Notes: a model not told the origin generated them from the sequence alone. A DNA stretch of 64,000 nucleotides from Aldrovandia affinis (GCA_029706075.1 JAINUG010000073.1:1697501-1761500); one strand, 5' to 3'. Shown: positions 34,408 through 46,180, numbered from the stretch's first letter. Made by a program: numbers and translations.

Positions 34408-36959
34408 TTTATACAATAGCATGTGACCGAGCCCTGTTGCAGGATTGGGATGCAGGGGACCCCACACAACCTGCGGGACTCCAGCACAATTGTTGCAGGA
34501 GTGGGAAATGTTTACTCTGTTGTGGGTGTGAGCGAGATCAAGAGTGTGGAATAATTCCACTCAAAATCACCTTGATTATTGTACGGTACCCTCCGAAATG
34601 ATTCACACCCATAATAATGAAGGCTGGATAAAACAAACAATCAAACAATACAGGTATGCATTTGATTTATTTAATTGTTTATTGCCTGTGTGTTATTCTT
34701 ATAATGATGGGGAAATGATCTTCTTTTATTCGAATACAATTGACAAGTAGAAAAATATTCCCCAAAAAGATATGTCACAATTTTTCACACCCCTGTTTTC
34801 AGTACTTTGTGCACCCTTCCTGTCAAAAACATGTTTGACAGGAACAGGGAGGACTTTGAAAATATTTGTGTGGGCGGGACTTGTCACACAATGCTGCGGG
34901 CGTGTGCAGGAACAGTCAGAAATGTTGTGGTTTGGGGCACTTCGGGTGGCGTAACGGTAAAAGCACTCACTTTGAGTCCTCCATGTGACTTAGTTCAGGG
35001 GGTCAGACGGGCCCTGGTCGTCACGGTCACACAAAGCGGTCAGCACTTTCCTTTTGCTGTGGCACCGCACATCCCTGGCCATCTGCTTTTAGCTTAGCCC
35101 CTTCCTTTTTTCCCCAAAACTCTCCTGTTGGCTCGTCAGGTGTAACTTAGCTTCTACTTGGAGAACAAAAACTAATTTTACAACAGCTGTTAAGGGCAGC
35201 AGCCCCCTCCCCCAGACAGACAGACAGACAGACGTCACACAATTAAAGTCGGGAATGGTAGGGATGGGGGGGGCTGTTGTTTCAGACGCAGTATGACAGG
35301 GTCTTAAGAGCTTCTAAAAGAGAGAAGCAGAGAATGGAGGGAAATACTCAAACACTCTAAAGGTTTTAGTTTTTTTTAAGTGGTTTTTTTCTTTCCTATA
35401 TATACTGAGAAGTGACTGCATGTGAAAGGAGATCAAAGCAGGGATTTGTGGCGCCTGAAGGATGAACGTGGATTGAGCAGAGAGAGAAGGTAAATTGATT
35501 TGTACTGAGAGCAGAGCAATGATAGATTTCTTTACGTATATATTTTTTAAAATCAGTCCCCCAAGGGCCCAGAGTGTGTTTGTTGTACTTAACTCCGCAA
35601 CGTCTGTATTTTCACTTTGTTTTCGCTCAGGAATAAATGAGTGTTCACGGTGTGAAGAATGCAAGCGGTGCTGTGGAATACGTTTTTGGAATAACACAGT
35701 TGAACACCCGAGTGCCGCAGCTAAAACAAAGTCGTGTGTTGTTCGACCGAATGAACGAATTCTGTACTCTCTGTAAAGAGTGCGAGATGTCTTTCCCATC
35801 GGGGGATCCGGTTTGGATTTTGGAAATCAGATCAGCGATACAACAGCGCTGTCAAAGTTATTTTCTGTGGCTTTGATGCGACGTGCTTGATTGTGAAATG
35901 TGGATATGGGGCGGCACACATGGAGCAGTGCTTGGGGACGAGTAACCTAAATAAAGTACCGTCTGAGAAATGAGAGAAAAGCAAAGCACACTCAAAAAGC
36001 ATCAAAGCAGTACATCAAATCACTAAGCCACCCTTTGGAATGTAAAATCAGAAATGGGAAAACATTAAAATCCAGTATTCAGACATATTACATCTAACAA
36101 AACCAAATTAGTTGTGTTTCATCAATCAATTTGCATTTTAAAATGATAAAACCCCCCTTAGTGAGTTCACAGGATGGGCGTTTTTTTTTTTTTGTATGCG
36201 TGTGTAAACATTTGAGTTGTGCCTACCAAAACAGAAGTGTTTATTTACAAAGAGGATTAAATATATATCTCATAAGCCCAGTGGAAACAGCGCTGTCTGC
36301 GTTAAGCACATGAAGCAGACCGTAATCTCGCTCACCTGAGCAGTGGCTCGCGTCCTAGCTCGACACCATTGTCTTTCTTCACTCTACTTCAAAGGCATCC
36401 ATTTGATTTAGAAATGAAATTAATAAACCATTAGTTCAGGTGGAACTGTATCTGCTGCTCAGTTTGGGAAAAAAGATTTCGCAGAAGACCAGCTGGAGGC
36501 AAGACGGAAAAAAAGAGAAAAAGATTGAGCTGATCTAAAATATCTTTCTATAACTGGTTGCCCTCTTTGAAACGATTTCCCCCCCCATAACGGCTGTGGA
36601 AGCCGGTGGCCGCGTCGGCAGGGGGTGACCCTTTGATTGAAGGGGACCACCCAGAGGGCCCACACCACTGAACGGCTTCAATGACAATCCAGCGGCGACA
36701 GAGACGAGTGAGGGGGAGTTTATCAGGAGGACAGGACTCGAGGTCGGTCAGCGAGGTCCGATCTGAACCACTGTGTCTTTTTTGAACAAACCTTCCTTCA
36801 GAACTACCCACTACAAAACACACGTGCTGGTTTCCCTTCTGGAGAAGGTAGTTTCGAGGTAAGAGGTAGCACTGAAGGAGGAAAGAAAGATACGGGACCT
36901 GATTCCGACACTGTGATGGACTCAATAATGGACGCTGCAAAGTTTCTTGCATCAGCTGC
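34408..36959. other. Anonymous non-coding sequence
   Basis: Near 34935-35050 is a weak tRNA-like run (GGGTGGCGTAACGGTAAAAG) that may be a decayed SINE head. Four GACA units lie at 35217-35232. The 161-codon minus-strand open frame at 35314-35799 has no recognisable domain. No gene called. Confidence 0.4.
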
Positions 36960-37165
36960 ATTTACAATCTTGCTTTTTTTTTCTTTTTTTTTTTGCAATT
37001 GACAATCTTGCTTTTATGTATGACTATTTCTGTGTAATGTTGTTTCATGTGAAACGTTTTTGTTGTATGCTGCCTTCTTGGCAAGGGCTCGCTTGGGAAA
37101 AAAGAGATGCCAATCTCAACGTGACTACCCTGGTTGAACACAGGATAAATAAAATAAATGTAAAA
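36960..37165 (+). mobile_element. LINE 3' UTR end
   Basis: GCTGCCTTCTTGGCAAGGGC, AAAAGAGATGCCAATCTCAA, then CCTGGTTGAACACAGGATAA and ATAAAATAAATG. This matches the end of the LINE at 1441-1862. No ORF2 remains. Confidence 0.65.
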
Positions 37166-37578
37166 AATGGCAGACTATGGCTTTTCCACATGCATGTTAC
37201 CTGCTCCCACCAGGAGGTTCAGTCTCTTCCCGTCTGACGTCACTCACGTGATTTCAATTAAGGGCACCGCAGCGTCCACGCCGATGCAATGCCCGGTTGA
37301 GAGATGATGAGATGAGATAATACTTCATTGACTGCTAACACAGAACATTGTTTGGCATCCAAACAGCTTCCCATTCACCACCATATTACATATACACAAC
37401 ACCATAACAACACAAAACATCAGTGCATATTATTACACAGTCTTATTGCACTTCCCTGGTCTCATGTTGTCTTATGTTATTCTTATGTATCTTATGTCTC
37501 TATGTTGTTGTCTTAAGTTGCCCGTACACCATGGTACTGCCGTATACGGTATGTCTGCAGTACCTGTACCACACACAA

Positions 37579-37700
37579 ATGCTGATCTAGGATCAGGTTT
37601 CCCCTCTCCATATCCTAACCATATACATTATGAGCTAAAAGGCTAAACTGATCCTAGATCAGCACTCCTACTCTTAGAATATTTGTACATATGGCCCCTG
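37579..37700. mobile_element. Palindromic MITE
   Basis: GCTGATCTAGGATCAGGTTT on the left is mirrored by CTGATCCTAGATCAGCACTC on the right, with ACTCTTAGAATATTTGTACA and GGCCCCTG beyond it. A second copy lies at 45251-45399. The outer left arm seems eroded. CAGGGGCC ends suggest the hAT group. Confidence 0.72.
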
Positions 37701-38024
37701 GTCAGCTGGCTGGCTTGATCAAAATGTCCCATGGATCGCACTGAGGAAATTATTACAAAAGTCCCAGGCGTCTGGGGCCGGAATTCTGTGTCCCGTGGAG
37801 GAAATGGAATTCAGGATTAGCATTGGGCCTGTCACTCAAACATCACGTTATTTCACTGTGCGGCAAATTGAAATTGCCTTTAACATTCATATATAGCAAC
37901 CCTGTAGCCTTGTTAATTTGCCTGTCTCTCTTTAAGAAGCTCGTGATTTAGAATCCTGCACGGGTGAGGCGATTCGTTCAGGAGAATCAAAGTGACTTCC
38001 TCTCAGTGGCACGTGTGCAAGCGT

Positions 38025-38064
<40 letters not shown>

Positions 38065-38588
38065 CCCTCCAGGCTGTGAAAAGGAAGTAGATTAACGCAG
38101 CAGTGTCCTTCCTCGTGGCACTAATGCAATGTTTGCTGCTGTCTCACGGTTTGTGTGTAACGCGGTGGCTTTGGGTGTGGACTCCAGGAACACAAATCAA
38201 TAAAAACAACAGCTCGGTCTGTGCACTTCCAGGCACAGACAGAGCTCGTATTATTGCGGCTGTTGATGTCTTCACCCTTACAAATGGATTAAATGCAAAT
38301 GTCCCTGGATCATTACATGGCTGATTACACTTCTATCGCTGGGAGTAAATTCCCTCCGAAATATCAAGATACCTCCTCCGTAGGCAGACTCAAGTGATGT
38401 CTTGTAAGTGTTTGAAGACGGTAAACCTAACGTGCTGAAGGAGGTACATTGGTTGGGCGAGGTGTTCCGTTAGGGGGCCACTGGTATGAGTCCTTTTAAC
38501 CTTTTGCCTTTCAAGAGATGTGTGCTTTTACACGTGACCGGCATATTCTCAGCAACTGTGAAAAAAACCTGAGCCAGGATCATTTGGG
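37701..38588. other. Non-coding with a (GT)n tract
   Basis: Pure (GT)n at about 38029-38062. Nothing else recognised. Confidence 0.5.
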
Positions 38589-38727
38589 GAAGATTAATAT
38601 AATATAATATAATATGCATAAGCCATTTAACAGACGCTTTTATCCAAAAAGACTTACAGTAGTGAACGCATACATTTTCCAATATATGTGGTCCCAATGG
38701 GAATGAACCCACAACCTAAGCATTTCC
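38589..38727 (-). mobile_element. SINE A, 5'-truncated
   Basis: Tail of TATAA units, then CAGACGCTTTTATCCAAAAA, ACGCATACATTTTCC and GAACCCACAACCTAAGC (box B complement). The head with box A is missing, and a LINE tail abuts it. Confidence 0.75.
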
Positions 38728-38737
38728 AATCATCATC

Positions 38738-38850
38738 ATCATCAAACCTTTATTTAACCAGAAAAGCCACAATGAGATCAAACATATCTTTTTCAAGTGT
38801 GTGCCAGAGGGCCAATGCCATGCCCTACCTGTCCCTCCCTGAGCCACCAC
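38738..38850 (-). mobile_element. LINE 3' end fragment
   Basis: CAAACCTTTATTTAACCAG is the reverse of the GGTTAAATAAAG tail, followed by CCACAATGAGATCAAACATA. Same family as the copies at 1441 and 36960. Confidence 0.6.
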
Positions 38851-39104
38851 TGTTGCAACAAAAACCACTCGATGGAATGAGTTTGAATTAATTGGAACCA
38901 CAATTAATTGGGGAAGGATTTAAATAAATGGCAAACACAAACCCGTAAAGGTTCTGTCATGTACTGACGCGCCCTCTATGTGTATTAATGTCATTAGCAC
39001 CGGTGTGTCTTCTATGCTATTCCTCCACATTTCTTACAAAGATCAGGTCCGTTCGTTAAACTTTGCTTTGGCAGGGCGGGGGGGATTTAAAAGTGTATAG
39101 TTTC

Positions 39105-39633
39105 TGTTATGAATTGGGTTCCGTTTCGGGTTTTCAGTTTTCCCTGGGCCACTGCAGACAACCACCTCGTCAGGTGAGAGGGTTAACACCTGGGCTTAAT
39201 GAACACCTGGGTGTAATGAGGCCCTGCCCAGGTGGGGTAAATAAGGCCTGACTGCAGAAGCTCAGGTTAGCTCATTTCTTGTGTTGGTGTAGGAGAGGCA
39301 ACAACTTCAGTTGCTCTCTCCTTAGATCTGTCTTCATTTGGCTTTCTTGAATTTTCTCTGTTTTCTGTTTGTTTGGTGCTGGGGGGACAACACCATCGGT
39401 TGTCCTCCCCATTGATTTGTTTGAATTCCTCCCTTCCTTTTTCACTCCCTCTTTACCTTTTGGTTTTGGGTCTTTTCTTTTTACCTATTGTTTTGATAGG
39501 ATTAGTGGGTGGTCATGATCATAGACCTGGCCATCTTATAGACCCCAAAATACCCTTTTGTTGCCTGTCAGTTATTTTGTTGGTTTCCCCAAAGCGACTA
39601 TTTTGTTTTACTTTGAAAAGGGGAAACGTAACA
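39105..39633 (+). mobile_element. Possible solo LTR
   Basis: The sequence begins TGTTATGAATTGGGTTCC and ends GAAACGTAACA, with TGTTA/TAACA inverted termini. A TATA-like GGGGTAAATAAGGCC lies at 39234-39248, placed as in an LTR promoter. No clear target duplication or AATAAA site was seen and no internal region is attached, so this is tentative. Confidence 0.4.
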
Positions 39634-39821
39634 TTTAATTGATCTCTTTTTCAGGAGGTTTCGTTCCCATGTGTGCATGAGAAAATAGTGTCTTAGAAGC
39701 CTAAATGTAAACACATACACGTGAACAAGGTCCTTGGCTGGGTGAGACAATGCAAACCGTTCATTCAAAGCCTATTGGCCTTGCCGGCCTTTCCGGTGTC
39801 AAAACCTTGACAAATGTTGGC

Positions 39822-40120
39822 TGGCGGATAGCGTAGCGGTCTAGCGCACCCGTATTTGGCTGGTCCTGTATGAGTGTGCGCTGCCTATCAGGGATGCGGT
39901 TCAAAACCGCCAGAGTGAGGGTGGGGAGGGTGGTCTGCACTGTGAAGTACCGTAAGGGTGACTCAGAAAGGGGGTCGGTGAGTTCCGTCTCGAAGGAGGT
40001 GGATCATCGCCGGCTTGCCCCATACAGACAGGTGGCGAGTTTGTGGGGGAGAGTTAGTCAAAATAGAGGGTATAATTGGCTTCCAAACTGGGGAGAAAAA
40101 CAGAGAAAAATCTGAAACTA
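39822..40120 (+). mobile_element. SINE B2
   Basis: Head GCGGATAGCGTAGCGGTCTA, box B GATGCGGTTCAAAACC, body GTGAGTTCCGTCTCGAAGGA and GGTGGATCATCGCCGGC, 3' end GAGGGTATAATTGGCTTCC and AAACTGGGGAGAAAAAC. Same layout as the copy at 28485. Confidence 0.8.
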
Positions 40121-40356
40121 AATTAATATAAGTAAATAAAAACCTTGGCAAATGCACTTTATTCTCTGTAAAGAGTAAAAAACCATGGCAGAGAGATGTG
40201 GTTCCATAAATCAGCGTTCCAAACAAAAACATCTGTCACTTTCACACGTTGGGTGGGTCTTCCAGCCTTCTGGCCATTTGGCTATAGGTGGAGGGCAACT
40301 GTGCCTCAGCTTCCAACCTCCCAAAACGTTTGTAACAACAGAAAATAATTGTCATT

Positions 40357-40805
40357 TTCTGTGTGGCTCAGAAAATAATTGGCTTATTTTCTGTGTGGCT
40401 CAGTAGGTAGAGCATGGTTCTGTGTGGCTCAGTAGGTAGAGCGTGGTTCTGTGTCTCAGTAGGTAGAGCATGGTTCTGTGTGGCTCAGTAGGTAGAGTGT
40501 GGTTCTGTGTGTCTCAGTAGGTAGAGCATGGTTCTGTGTGGCTCAGCGTGGCTCAGTAGGAGCATGGTGGCTCTAGGTGTGGTTCTGTGTGTCTCAGTAG
40601 GTAGAGCGTGGTTCTGGTGGCTCTAGGTGTGGCTCAGTAGGTAGAGCGTGGTTCTGTGTGGCTCAGTAGGTAGAGCGTGGTTCTGTGTAGAGCGTGGTTC
40701 TCAGTAGGTAGAGCGTGGCTCTGTGTGGCTCAGTAGGTAGAGCATGGTTCTGTGTGGCTCAGTAGGTAGAGCATGGTTCTGTGTGGCTCAGTAGGTAGAG
40801 CGTGG
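40357..40805 (+). repeat. 29-bp box-A minisatellite (array D)
   Basis: Roughly 14 units of the 29-base repeat, more disordered than array C: several units are cut (TTCTGTGTAGAGCGTGG, CAGCGTGGCTCAG, GTGGCTCTAGGTGTGG). It leads into the SINE A body. The disorder suggests an older or deletion-prone array. Confidence 0.92.
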
Positions 40806-40915
40806 CGCTGACAATGCTTAGGTTGTGGGTTAAATTCCCATCGGGAATGTATGCATTCAGTACTGTAAGTCGCTTTGGATAAAAGCATCTGCTAAATGGC
40901 ACATTATGTTATGTT
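40806..40915 (+). mobile_element. SINE A, box B and tail
   Basis: CTGACAATGCTTAGGTTGTG, box B GGTTAAATTCCC, TGTATGCATTCAGTACTGTA, AGTCGCTTTGGATAAAAGCA and CTGCTAAATGG. Confidence 0.85.
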
Positions 40916-41317
40916 CTCCTGCTGTCTGACGCATATTCTGCTCAAAACAAATCACCCGGGAAGAAGCAGAGAATGTGAAATAATGGGGAACAGCCTTAAC
41001 GGGGCACACGCCGTCTTCCACTGTGGTAATGAAACAGGTAGAGACGACCATCTGAATTGTTTGGCAATTTTATCGAGGAAGGCAGGAGTCTCCCTAGACG
41101 CTGCCTCTGATAATTGAAGATGTTATTATTTGGCTTGCAGCAGGAAATATTCTCTCTACATTGTTACGAGTATGCTCAAGCAGATGCTGAGTAAATTAGT
41201 GAATTTATCACTGGCTACTGCGGCTCTGTTTTTGGCAAGAGTAGAGGACCAGCATTGCTTTCATTTCAGCTCAGTTCCGTGCGGGACTGGAAATCCGCAG
41301 TCATTTTTTTATTTTTT

Positions 41318-41668
41318 TACATTTTGTTTCTGATCTTATCACATTTTTCTCCCAATTTGGTAGACAATTACACCCGCTATTCTCCGGTCAATCCCTCCCT
41401 TGTAGTTCGCTGCCGTAGCCCTGTGACCAGCGGCGACGAAGGCAAAGTATCGTCCCGAGACAGCACTCGCCAAGCTAACGACCGTAACTCCGGCACCACA
41501 GAACCACTCCTGTGTGCAACCAAGTCCTGTCGGCTTCCCTCCCCCCCTCCCTAGGGTGGGCAGCCAATTGCCACCCCCTGGTGGCACTCCAGAGCTGACT
41601 CTCGAACCGGGGAATTGAACCCTGGTCGCCGTGGCCAGTGTCGGACATTGAAACCACTAGACCGGAAA
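41318..41668 (-). mobile_element. SINE B, near full length, reverse
   Basis: Begins with the reversed 3' end (TTTTTCTCCCAATTTGGTAG, ACAATTACACCCGC). It continues with CGAAGGCAAAGTATCGTCC, ACAGCACTC, TCGGCTTCCCTCC, GGCAGCCAATTGCC and CTGACTC, and ends with the tRNA-like head (GGGAATTGAACCCTGGTCG, CACTAGACC). Confidence 0.85.
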
Positions 41669-41782
41669 TCTGCATTTCTGATTGTTCGTATTTCTTACTC
41701 ACTTTATTTATGATGTTTAATTGGTAGTGTTTTTTGAAAGGGAAAACACACTGTGAAAATAGGACCTCTCCCCACCTTTGTC

Positions 41783-42114
41783 CAGTGGCAGTGGTTGTGT
41801 TTTATGTAACCACTTAAACTTAGGGTTGCTGGTTCAAATCCCGGGAAGGCCAACGAAAAAACAGAGATTTTGCTAGATCACTTCCTGGGGCACTGCCGAA
41901 GTGCCCTTGAGCAAGGCACTGAACCCCTAAACTGCTCCAGGGGCGCCATACTATGGCTGACCCTGCGCTCTGACCTCTCTGATGGAATACATATGTGTAG
42001 TTGTCTGTGCGCGTGTGTGTGTGTGTGTGTGTGTGTGTATCTAGGAGAGATATGCGAAAAGACCAATTCCAATGACCTTGTGTAACATTGCTCATAAAGC
42101 ATATTCCTATTCCA
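41783..42114 (+). mobile_element. SINE D with internal (GT)n
   Basis: Box B GGTTGCTGGTTCAAATCCC, then CACTTCCTGGGGCACTGCC, GAGCAAGGCACTGAACCCC, AAACTGCTCCAGGGGCGCC and CTGCGCTCTGACC. A (GT)n run lies at about 42013-42038, and the end reads ACCTTGTGTAACATTGCTCA. The GT run sits where other copies have only a few CA/GT steps. Confidence 0.8.
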
Positions 42115-44109
42115 CTTATTTTACGTAACATGTACAGGTGACAGTAAAAACATTTCCCACCCCCCGTGACAATGAAAACGCCCGGGTGTTTATTTGTTCA
42201 TGTTTATTTGTATTCACTTCTCCTCTCCTCTCCCTGTGCTCCGCACACCTGCTCGATAGTTTCTTGTCTTTATGTCTCTCTCTCTTGTTGGAGGGCAGCT
42301 GTGCGCTGCTGTAGAGGATGACTGCTGTTGTCTTCCAGAGGGATGAAATCAGTGGGAGCGCAGCAGAGCACGCGTCGGATGAACAGTGAGATCTCACACT
42401 GCTCTCCAGCTCTAAGCTGCCAGCAGTGCAGAGTGTACGCTGTGTGGGTTTCATGTTAAAGGAATCCAAGGACAAAAAATCCTCGTGAGTCAGGGATACA
42501 TGTAGCAGTAGACGTAATCGCACAATTCTTTTCTCTCCACACAGTTGGTTGGATAAGATATTGTCAATCTTTAATTCACACAAAAAAAACATTTAACTTG
42601 ATACATTTTTTTTATCGGGACAATTGATTATGTCTGACACGGGATCTCCCTTCGTCATATAAATTAAGCTGAGATCAATCAAAGGGCATTTTAGTGAACG
42701 TGGGATATCGCGGGCAACGGAACTAATCGTTTTTATGGCTCCGCCGAGCATTCGCAGAAGACAGCGCTTGCATTCGCCGAATGCAGAATCGCACGCTAAC
42801 GAGGCCGGTTTCCCATCTCGGTCTCTGGGCTCCTGGGCTGCTGGTTGTCTCTCGGCTGGAAGTGAAGAATTCGCAGGCCCCTTCTCAAGAAAATTAACTT
42901 TGACGTTCCAGTAATTGGCAATTACGGATGCTGCCGCCATTGTAATGTAAATGCTCTTAGCTTTAATTGAGGACATCATGAATGCATTACCAGAATCGGG
43001 ATCAGACATTACAATGGCTGATTTCTCTATTGATAAAATTAGCCCTTCATGCCTGTAATTGATTGCCGTGCTGCCCTGTCTGGTACAATTTGGCCACAAA
43101 GCTCACATTGGGATTAGACGAAAACCCTGTTTCATAAAAGCTAAAAGCTACAGGTCAGAAACTGATTGAAGTCGGCGGGATCCAGCTCGGACGTGATCTG
43201 TGACAGCCTCGGGTAACCAGGGGAAACATACGTACGTGGCTTCACAGCCTTTTGAAAAGAGCTGCGTCTCTATCCACAGACGAGTATGAATGTCTGAATG
43301 AATATGTGTCTTTCCCTCCGATTCGTTCATCGCTTACGATCCAGCGCCTCATCGTTCTGAGTGAAAACATTTCATTCAACAGCCGGGCTAGAAAATAAAA
43401 AGCAGAGCATCAAAAACAAAAAAGCCTCATCTGCAAACAAATCAAAAGCCCCCTGCTAGATGAGACCAATCATGGTAATATAATGTCATAAATAAATGAT
43501 TAAACATGTTCTGAACATAATGAATCGCCTGGTCTTTGCAGCAGCTGTGGGCCACTGAGTTATAGCCTGACATTTGATCACTGTGCCCTGGTGAATGCCG
43601 ACCGAACCCTGCCATCTGAAACGGGCTTTGTACAGAGAGGCTCACACAGAGGCTACCCACTCACAACACAGTCTGTGCCAGGTTGCTGCCTTGCTGACAC
43701 TTCCTGTTAATTCCGAGGTGTCGTTTCTGTAAATCTCAGAGCAGATGCGCCCGGCCATTTCTTCCTCCCACTCCCTTACCTGTGGGCTACCTTTCTTCCC
43801 CGTGAAAGCACATTTGATGAGATTAATTCATCGGTATAAGGGCATGCCTCATCCTTTGAGAATTTGGCATTCCTCCATATTATTTACGTGATCCAGGTAT
43901 GAGGCCTGTTTCCACTTTGTCTTTGATCGTTTTCCCACGAAAATGGCCATGAAACAGAATGGCTGTGGTGGACATATATGAAGGTCAACATAAAAGACAG
44001 TTTACTTTCCAGATTTTCATGAGCCTTAATGATTATCATATATTCATTATTCATAAAAAATCTATTACTCCTTTTCTAAAAGTCCTAAGTAGGAATATAA
44101 TAATATATA
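42115..44109. other. Non-coding; candidate conserved regulatory island at 42590-43100
   Basis: Bases 42590-43100 are free of repeats and rich in homeodomain-like and inverted sites (CAATTGATTATG, CAGTAATTGGCAATTACGGA, GCTTTAATTGAGGACATC, GTAATTGATTGCC). An open minus-strand frame of 168 codons covers it but has no recognisable domain. The texture is that of a vertebrate conserved enhancer. This is inference only. Confidence 0.4.
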
Positions 44110-44260
44110 TACAGTATATATATATATATGCCATTTAGCAGACGCTTTTATCCAAAGCAACTTACAGTTTATACATTTATCTGTATACGTGCCCCAGTGG
44201 GAATCAAACCCACAACCTAAGCATTGCCAGCGCCATGCTCTACCAACTGAGCCACACAGA
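44110..44260 (-). mobile_element. SINE A, complete single-head copy
   Basis: From a TATA-rich tail through GCCATTTAGCAGACGCTTTT, AAGCAACTTACAG, box B (AATCAAACCCACAACC), CATTGCCAGCGCCATGC and box A (TCTACCAACTGAGCCACAC). Only one box A is present, so this may show the family's original structure. SINE T abuts it. Confidence 0.85.
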
Positions 44261-44472
44261 CATTACATTACATTACAAGCATTTAGCAGACGCTCTTATC
44301 CAGAGCGACTTACATTTCTTTACATACAATCCATTTATACAGCTGGATATTTTACTGAAGCAATTCAGGAACCTTTAGCTCAAGGGTACAACGGCAGTGT
44401 CCCCACCTGGGATCGAACCTGCAACCTTTGCGTTACAAGCCCAGTTCCTTAACCATTATGCCAACACTGCTG
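44261..44472 (-). mobile_element. SINE T, full length, reverse
   Basis: Three ATTAC units (reverse TGTAA), TAGCAGACGCTCTTATCCAG, ATCCATTTATACAGCTGGAT, GGGATCGAACCTGCAACC (box B) and CGTTACAAGCCCAGTTCCTT (anticodon arm), then AACCATTATGCC. Same order as the copy at 22545. Confidence 0.88.
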
Positions 44473-44492
44473 CACAGAACCACCTAAAACAT

Positions 44493-44704
44493 AGGAATAT
44501 ACTTTATTAGCCATGTTATACAAGGTAATTGGAATTTGTCTTTTCGCATGTCTCTCATAGATACACACACACATAGACCACTATACATATGTATTCCATC
44601 AGAGAGGTCTGAGCGCATGGTCAGCCATAGTACAGCGCCCCTGGAGCAGTTTAGGGGTTCAGTGCCTTGCTCAAGGGCACTTGAACAGTTCCCCAGGAAG
44701 TGGG
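44493..44704 (-). mobile_element. SINE D, reverse
   Basis: TACTTTATTAGCCATGTTAT, ACAAGGTAATTGGAATTTGT, CATCAGAGAGGTCTGAGCGC, GCGCCCCTGGAGCAGTTTAG and GCCTTGCTCAAGGGCAC. It stops near CCCAGGAAGTGG, so the tRNA-like head is missing. Confidence 0.78.
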
Positions 44705-45250
44705 TAAATGATAAACAACTGAAATTAATATTTAGAGAAAAAAACTGTCAACAGATGTGGGTTGATAAGGCTATGGAAAATCCATGAATTGAATTGTGAC
44801 ACTTTTTTCGGTTTGAAGAGCGACCCATACAGCTGGGGCCAGCGAGGGACTCGTGAAGGTCTGGTGACAGATGCCTTACGGCCATTTTGGAAAAGATTGG
44901 ACATTTGAAGGAGAGGCATCGGGTGCCAGATGGCTGAAAAACCTTACTGCGTCCTCTTCCCCCCTTTTCTCCAATTTAGAATCGCCAACTGTGCCTCTCA
45001 AGCCACAGCTGTGCCACACGCGTCTGCGCGGGGTGCGCTGTGGCAGAAGCTCGCGCCCCCCCCTCTCTGATGAACACCCCCCCGAGTCGGTGGCTATTTT
45101 CCACACTGCAGGCCGCACAGCGTTACAAGAGAGCAGCCGCCGATTGGAAAGGGCCAAACTCACAGCCCCGTGGGCGTCGCGCGCGTCAAGGTTTTCACAA
45201 AACATTCAAACTTTTTGTACCAGGGGAAAAAATCCATCTCAGCTTCAGAC
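44705..45250. other. Anonymous non-coding sequence
   Basis: A GC-rich patch near 45000-45190 with CpG sites. Overlapping open frames on both strands have no recognisable domain. No gene called. Confidence 0.4.
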
Positions 45251-45399
45251 CAGGGGCCGAATGGACAGAGATTCTAAGAGTAGGTGTGCTGATCTAGGAT
45301 CAGGTTTCCCCCGGTCCATTTCCTAAACATATCCATTATGAGTTAAATGGCTAAACTGATCCTAGATCAGCACTCCTACTCTTAAAATCTTTGTACCCC
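45251..45399. mobile_element. Palindromic MITE
   Basis: Arms AGATTCTAAGAGTAGGTGTG and CTACTCTTAAAATCTTTGTA, with inner arms GCTGATCTAGGATCAG and CTGATCCTAGATCAGC. Almost the whole element can fold into one hairpin. It is the same family as 37579-37700 and keeps longer arms. Starts CAGGGGCC. Confidence 0.8.
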
Positions 45400-45507
45400 C
45401 TAGTGGCGCTCTCGGCCAGAGCCGAGTCTGATGCAGTCGGTGGAATCGAACCCCGGTCGCAGTGGCCAGCATTGAACGTTGTAACCACTAGACCACCCGG
45501 AGGCCCC
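45400..45507 (-). mobile_element. SINE B, head only
   Basis: CTAGTGGCGCTCTCGGCCAG, GAATCGAACCCCGGTCGC and TGTAACCACTAGACCACC: the tRNA-like head and first body block of SINE B in reverse. The rest is missing, and it abuts the palindromic MITE. Confidence 0.72.
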
Positions 45508-45589
45508 CTGATCTTAAGATGATGCAGCGTGAGGTTGTAATTATCCAGAACAGCAGATGTGTACTTACTAAGGGCTTACTGTATATGCT

Positions 45590-46178
45590 GTGGCAGCCGG
45601 ATGGGCTGCACTAGGAAATGGCTGCCTGGCCTACAACACATGGCAGCCATTTTTCACTACATTTCCCAGCATGCCACAGTAACACCTGAACCAAGTCAGG
45701 TAATGGAGATAGAGAACAGCTGAAAGCCATTTCAAAGGCCTATTTAAAGGGCGGTTGCCCATTGTTCTAGGAGAGGAGTCGGAACGAGTTGGGAAAGGAG
45801 TTGCTGTGCGGATTTGGTGAGTAAATACCTGTGGAAGTCGGTTGACCAGCCAGGATTTACAAAGAGTATTTTTGGAGAGAGTTTTTTGAAAGAGTGTTGG
45901 GGAATTGTTTTTTGTTGGATTGGATTACTGGAAATTGGATTACGGACTGGACAAACGGAACTTGGACCTGGATTGCGGATTGGGAACGGACAACGACAAA
46001 GAGACAAGCCTTGTGGACTTTGTGTTTGTATTCCCCAAAAGACCCCACCCTGCGTTTTGTGTTCGTTTGTTTAATAAATCATAACTTCTGCTGATATTAC
46101 TGCCTCCTCAGTGTTTTTACACGTGCCTACGCCCTCTGAACGGTCAGTGAGTGTCGCCCAACCCTTGGGGACGCCACA
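45590..46178 (+). repeat. 5' LTR, 589 bp
   Basis: Starts TGTGGCAGCC and ends GGGGACGCCACA, so TGTGG/CCACA form short inverted termini. Features include a TATA-like TATTTAAA at 45741-45748, a splice-donor-like TTTGGTGAGTAAAT near 45806-45819 and a poly(A) signal AATAAA at 46073-46078. It is flanked on the left by ATGC (45586-45589). By eye it differs from the 3' LTR only by two single-base length changes, and the open frames inside both LTRs are identical. Confidence 0.93.
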
Positions 46179-46180
46179 TA

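Noticed and set aside
35314-35799. 161-codon minus-strand open frame as a gene
   Set aside because: No recognisable motif, overlapped by open frames on the other strand, no supporting context.
42593-43099. 168-codon minus-strand open frame as a gene
   Set aside because: No domain, biased by AT-rich motif content, no splice or start context. Better explained as an island of regulatory-type sequence.
45814-46074. Identical open frames at 45814-46074 and 48547-48807 as duplicated genes
   Set aside because: They lie within the two LTRs and are equal because the LTRs are equal. No domain is present.
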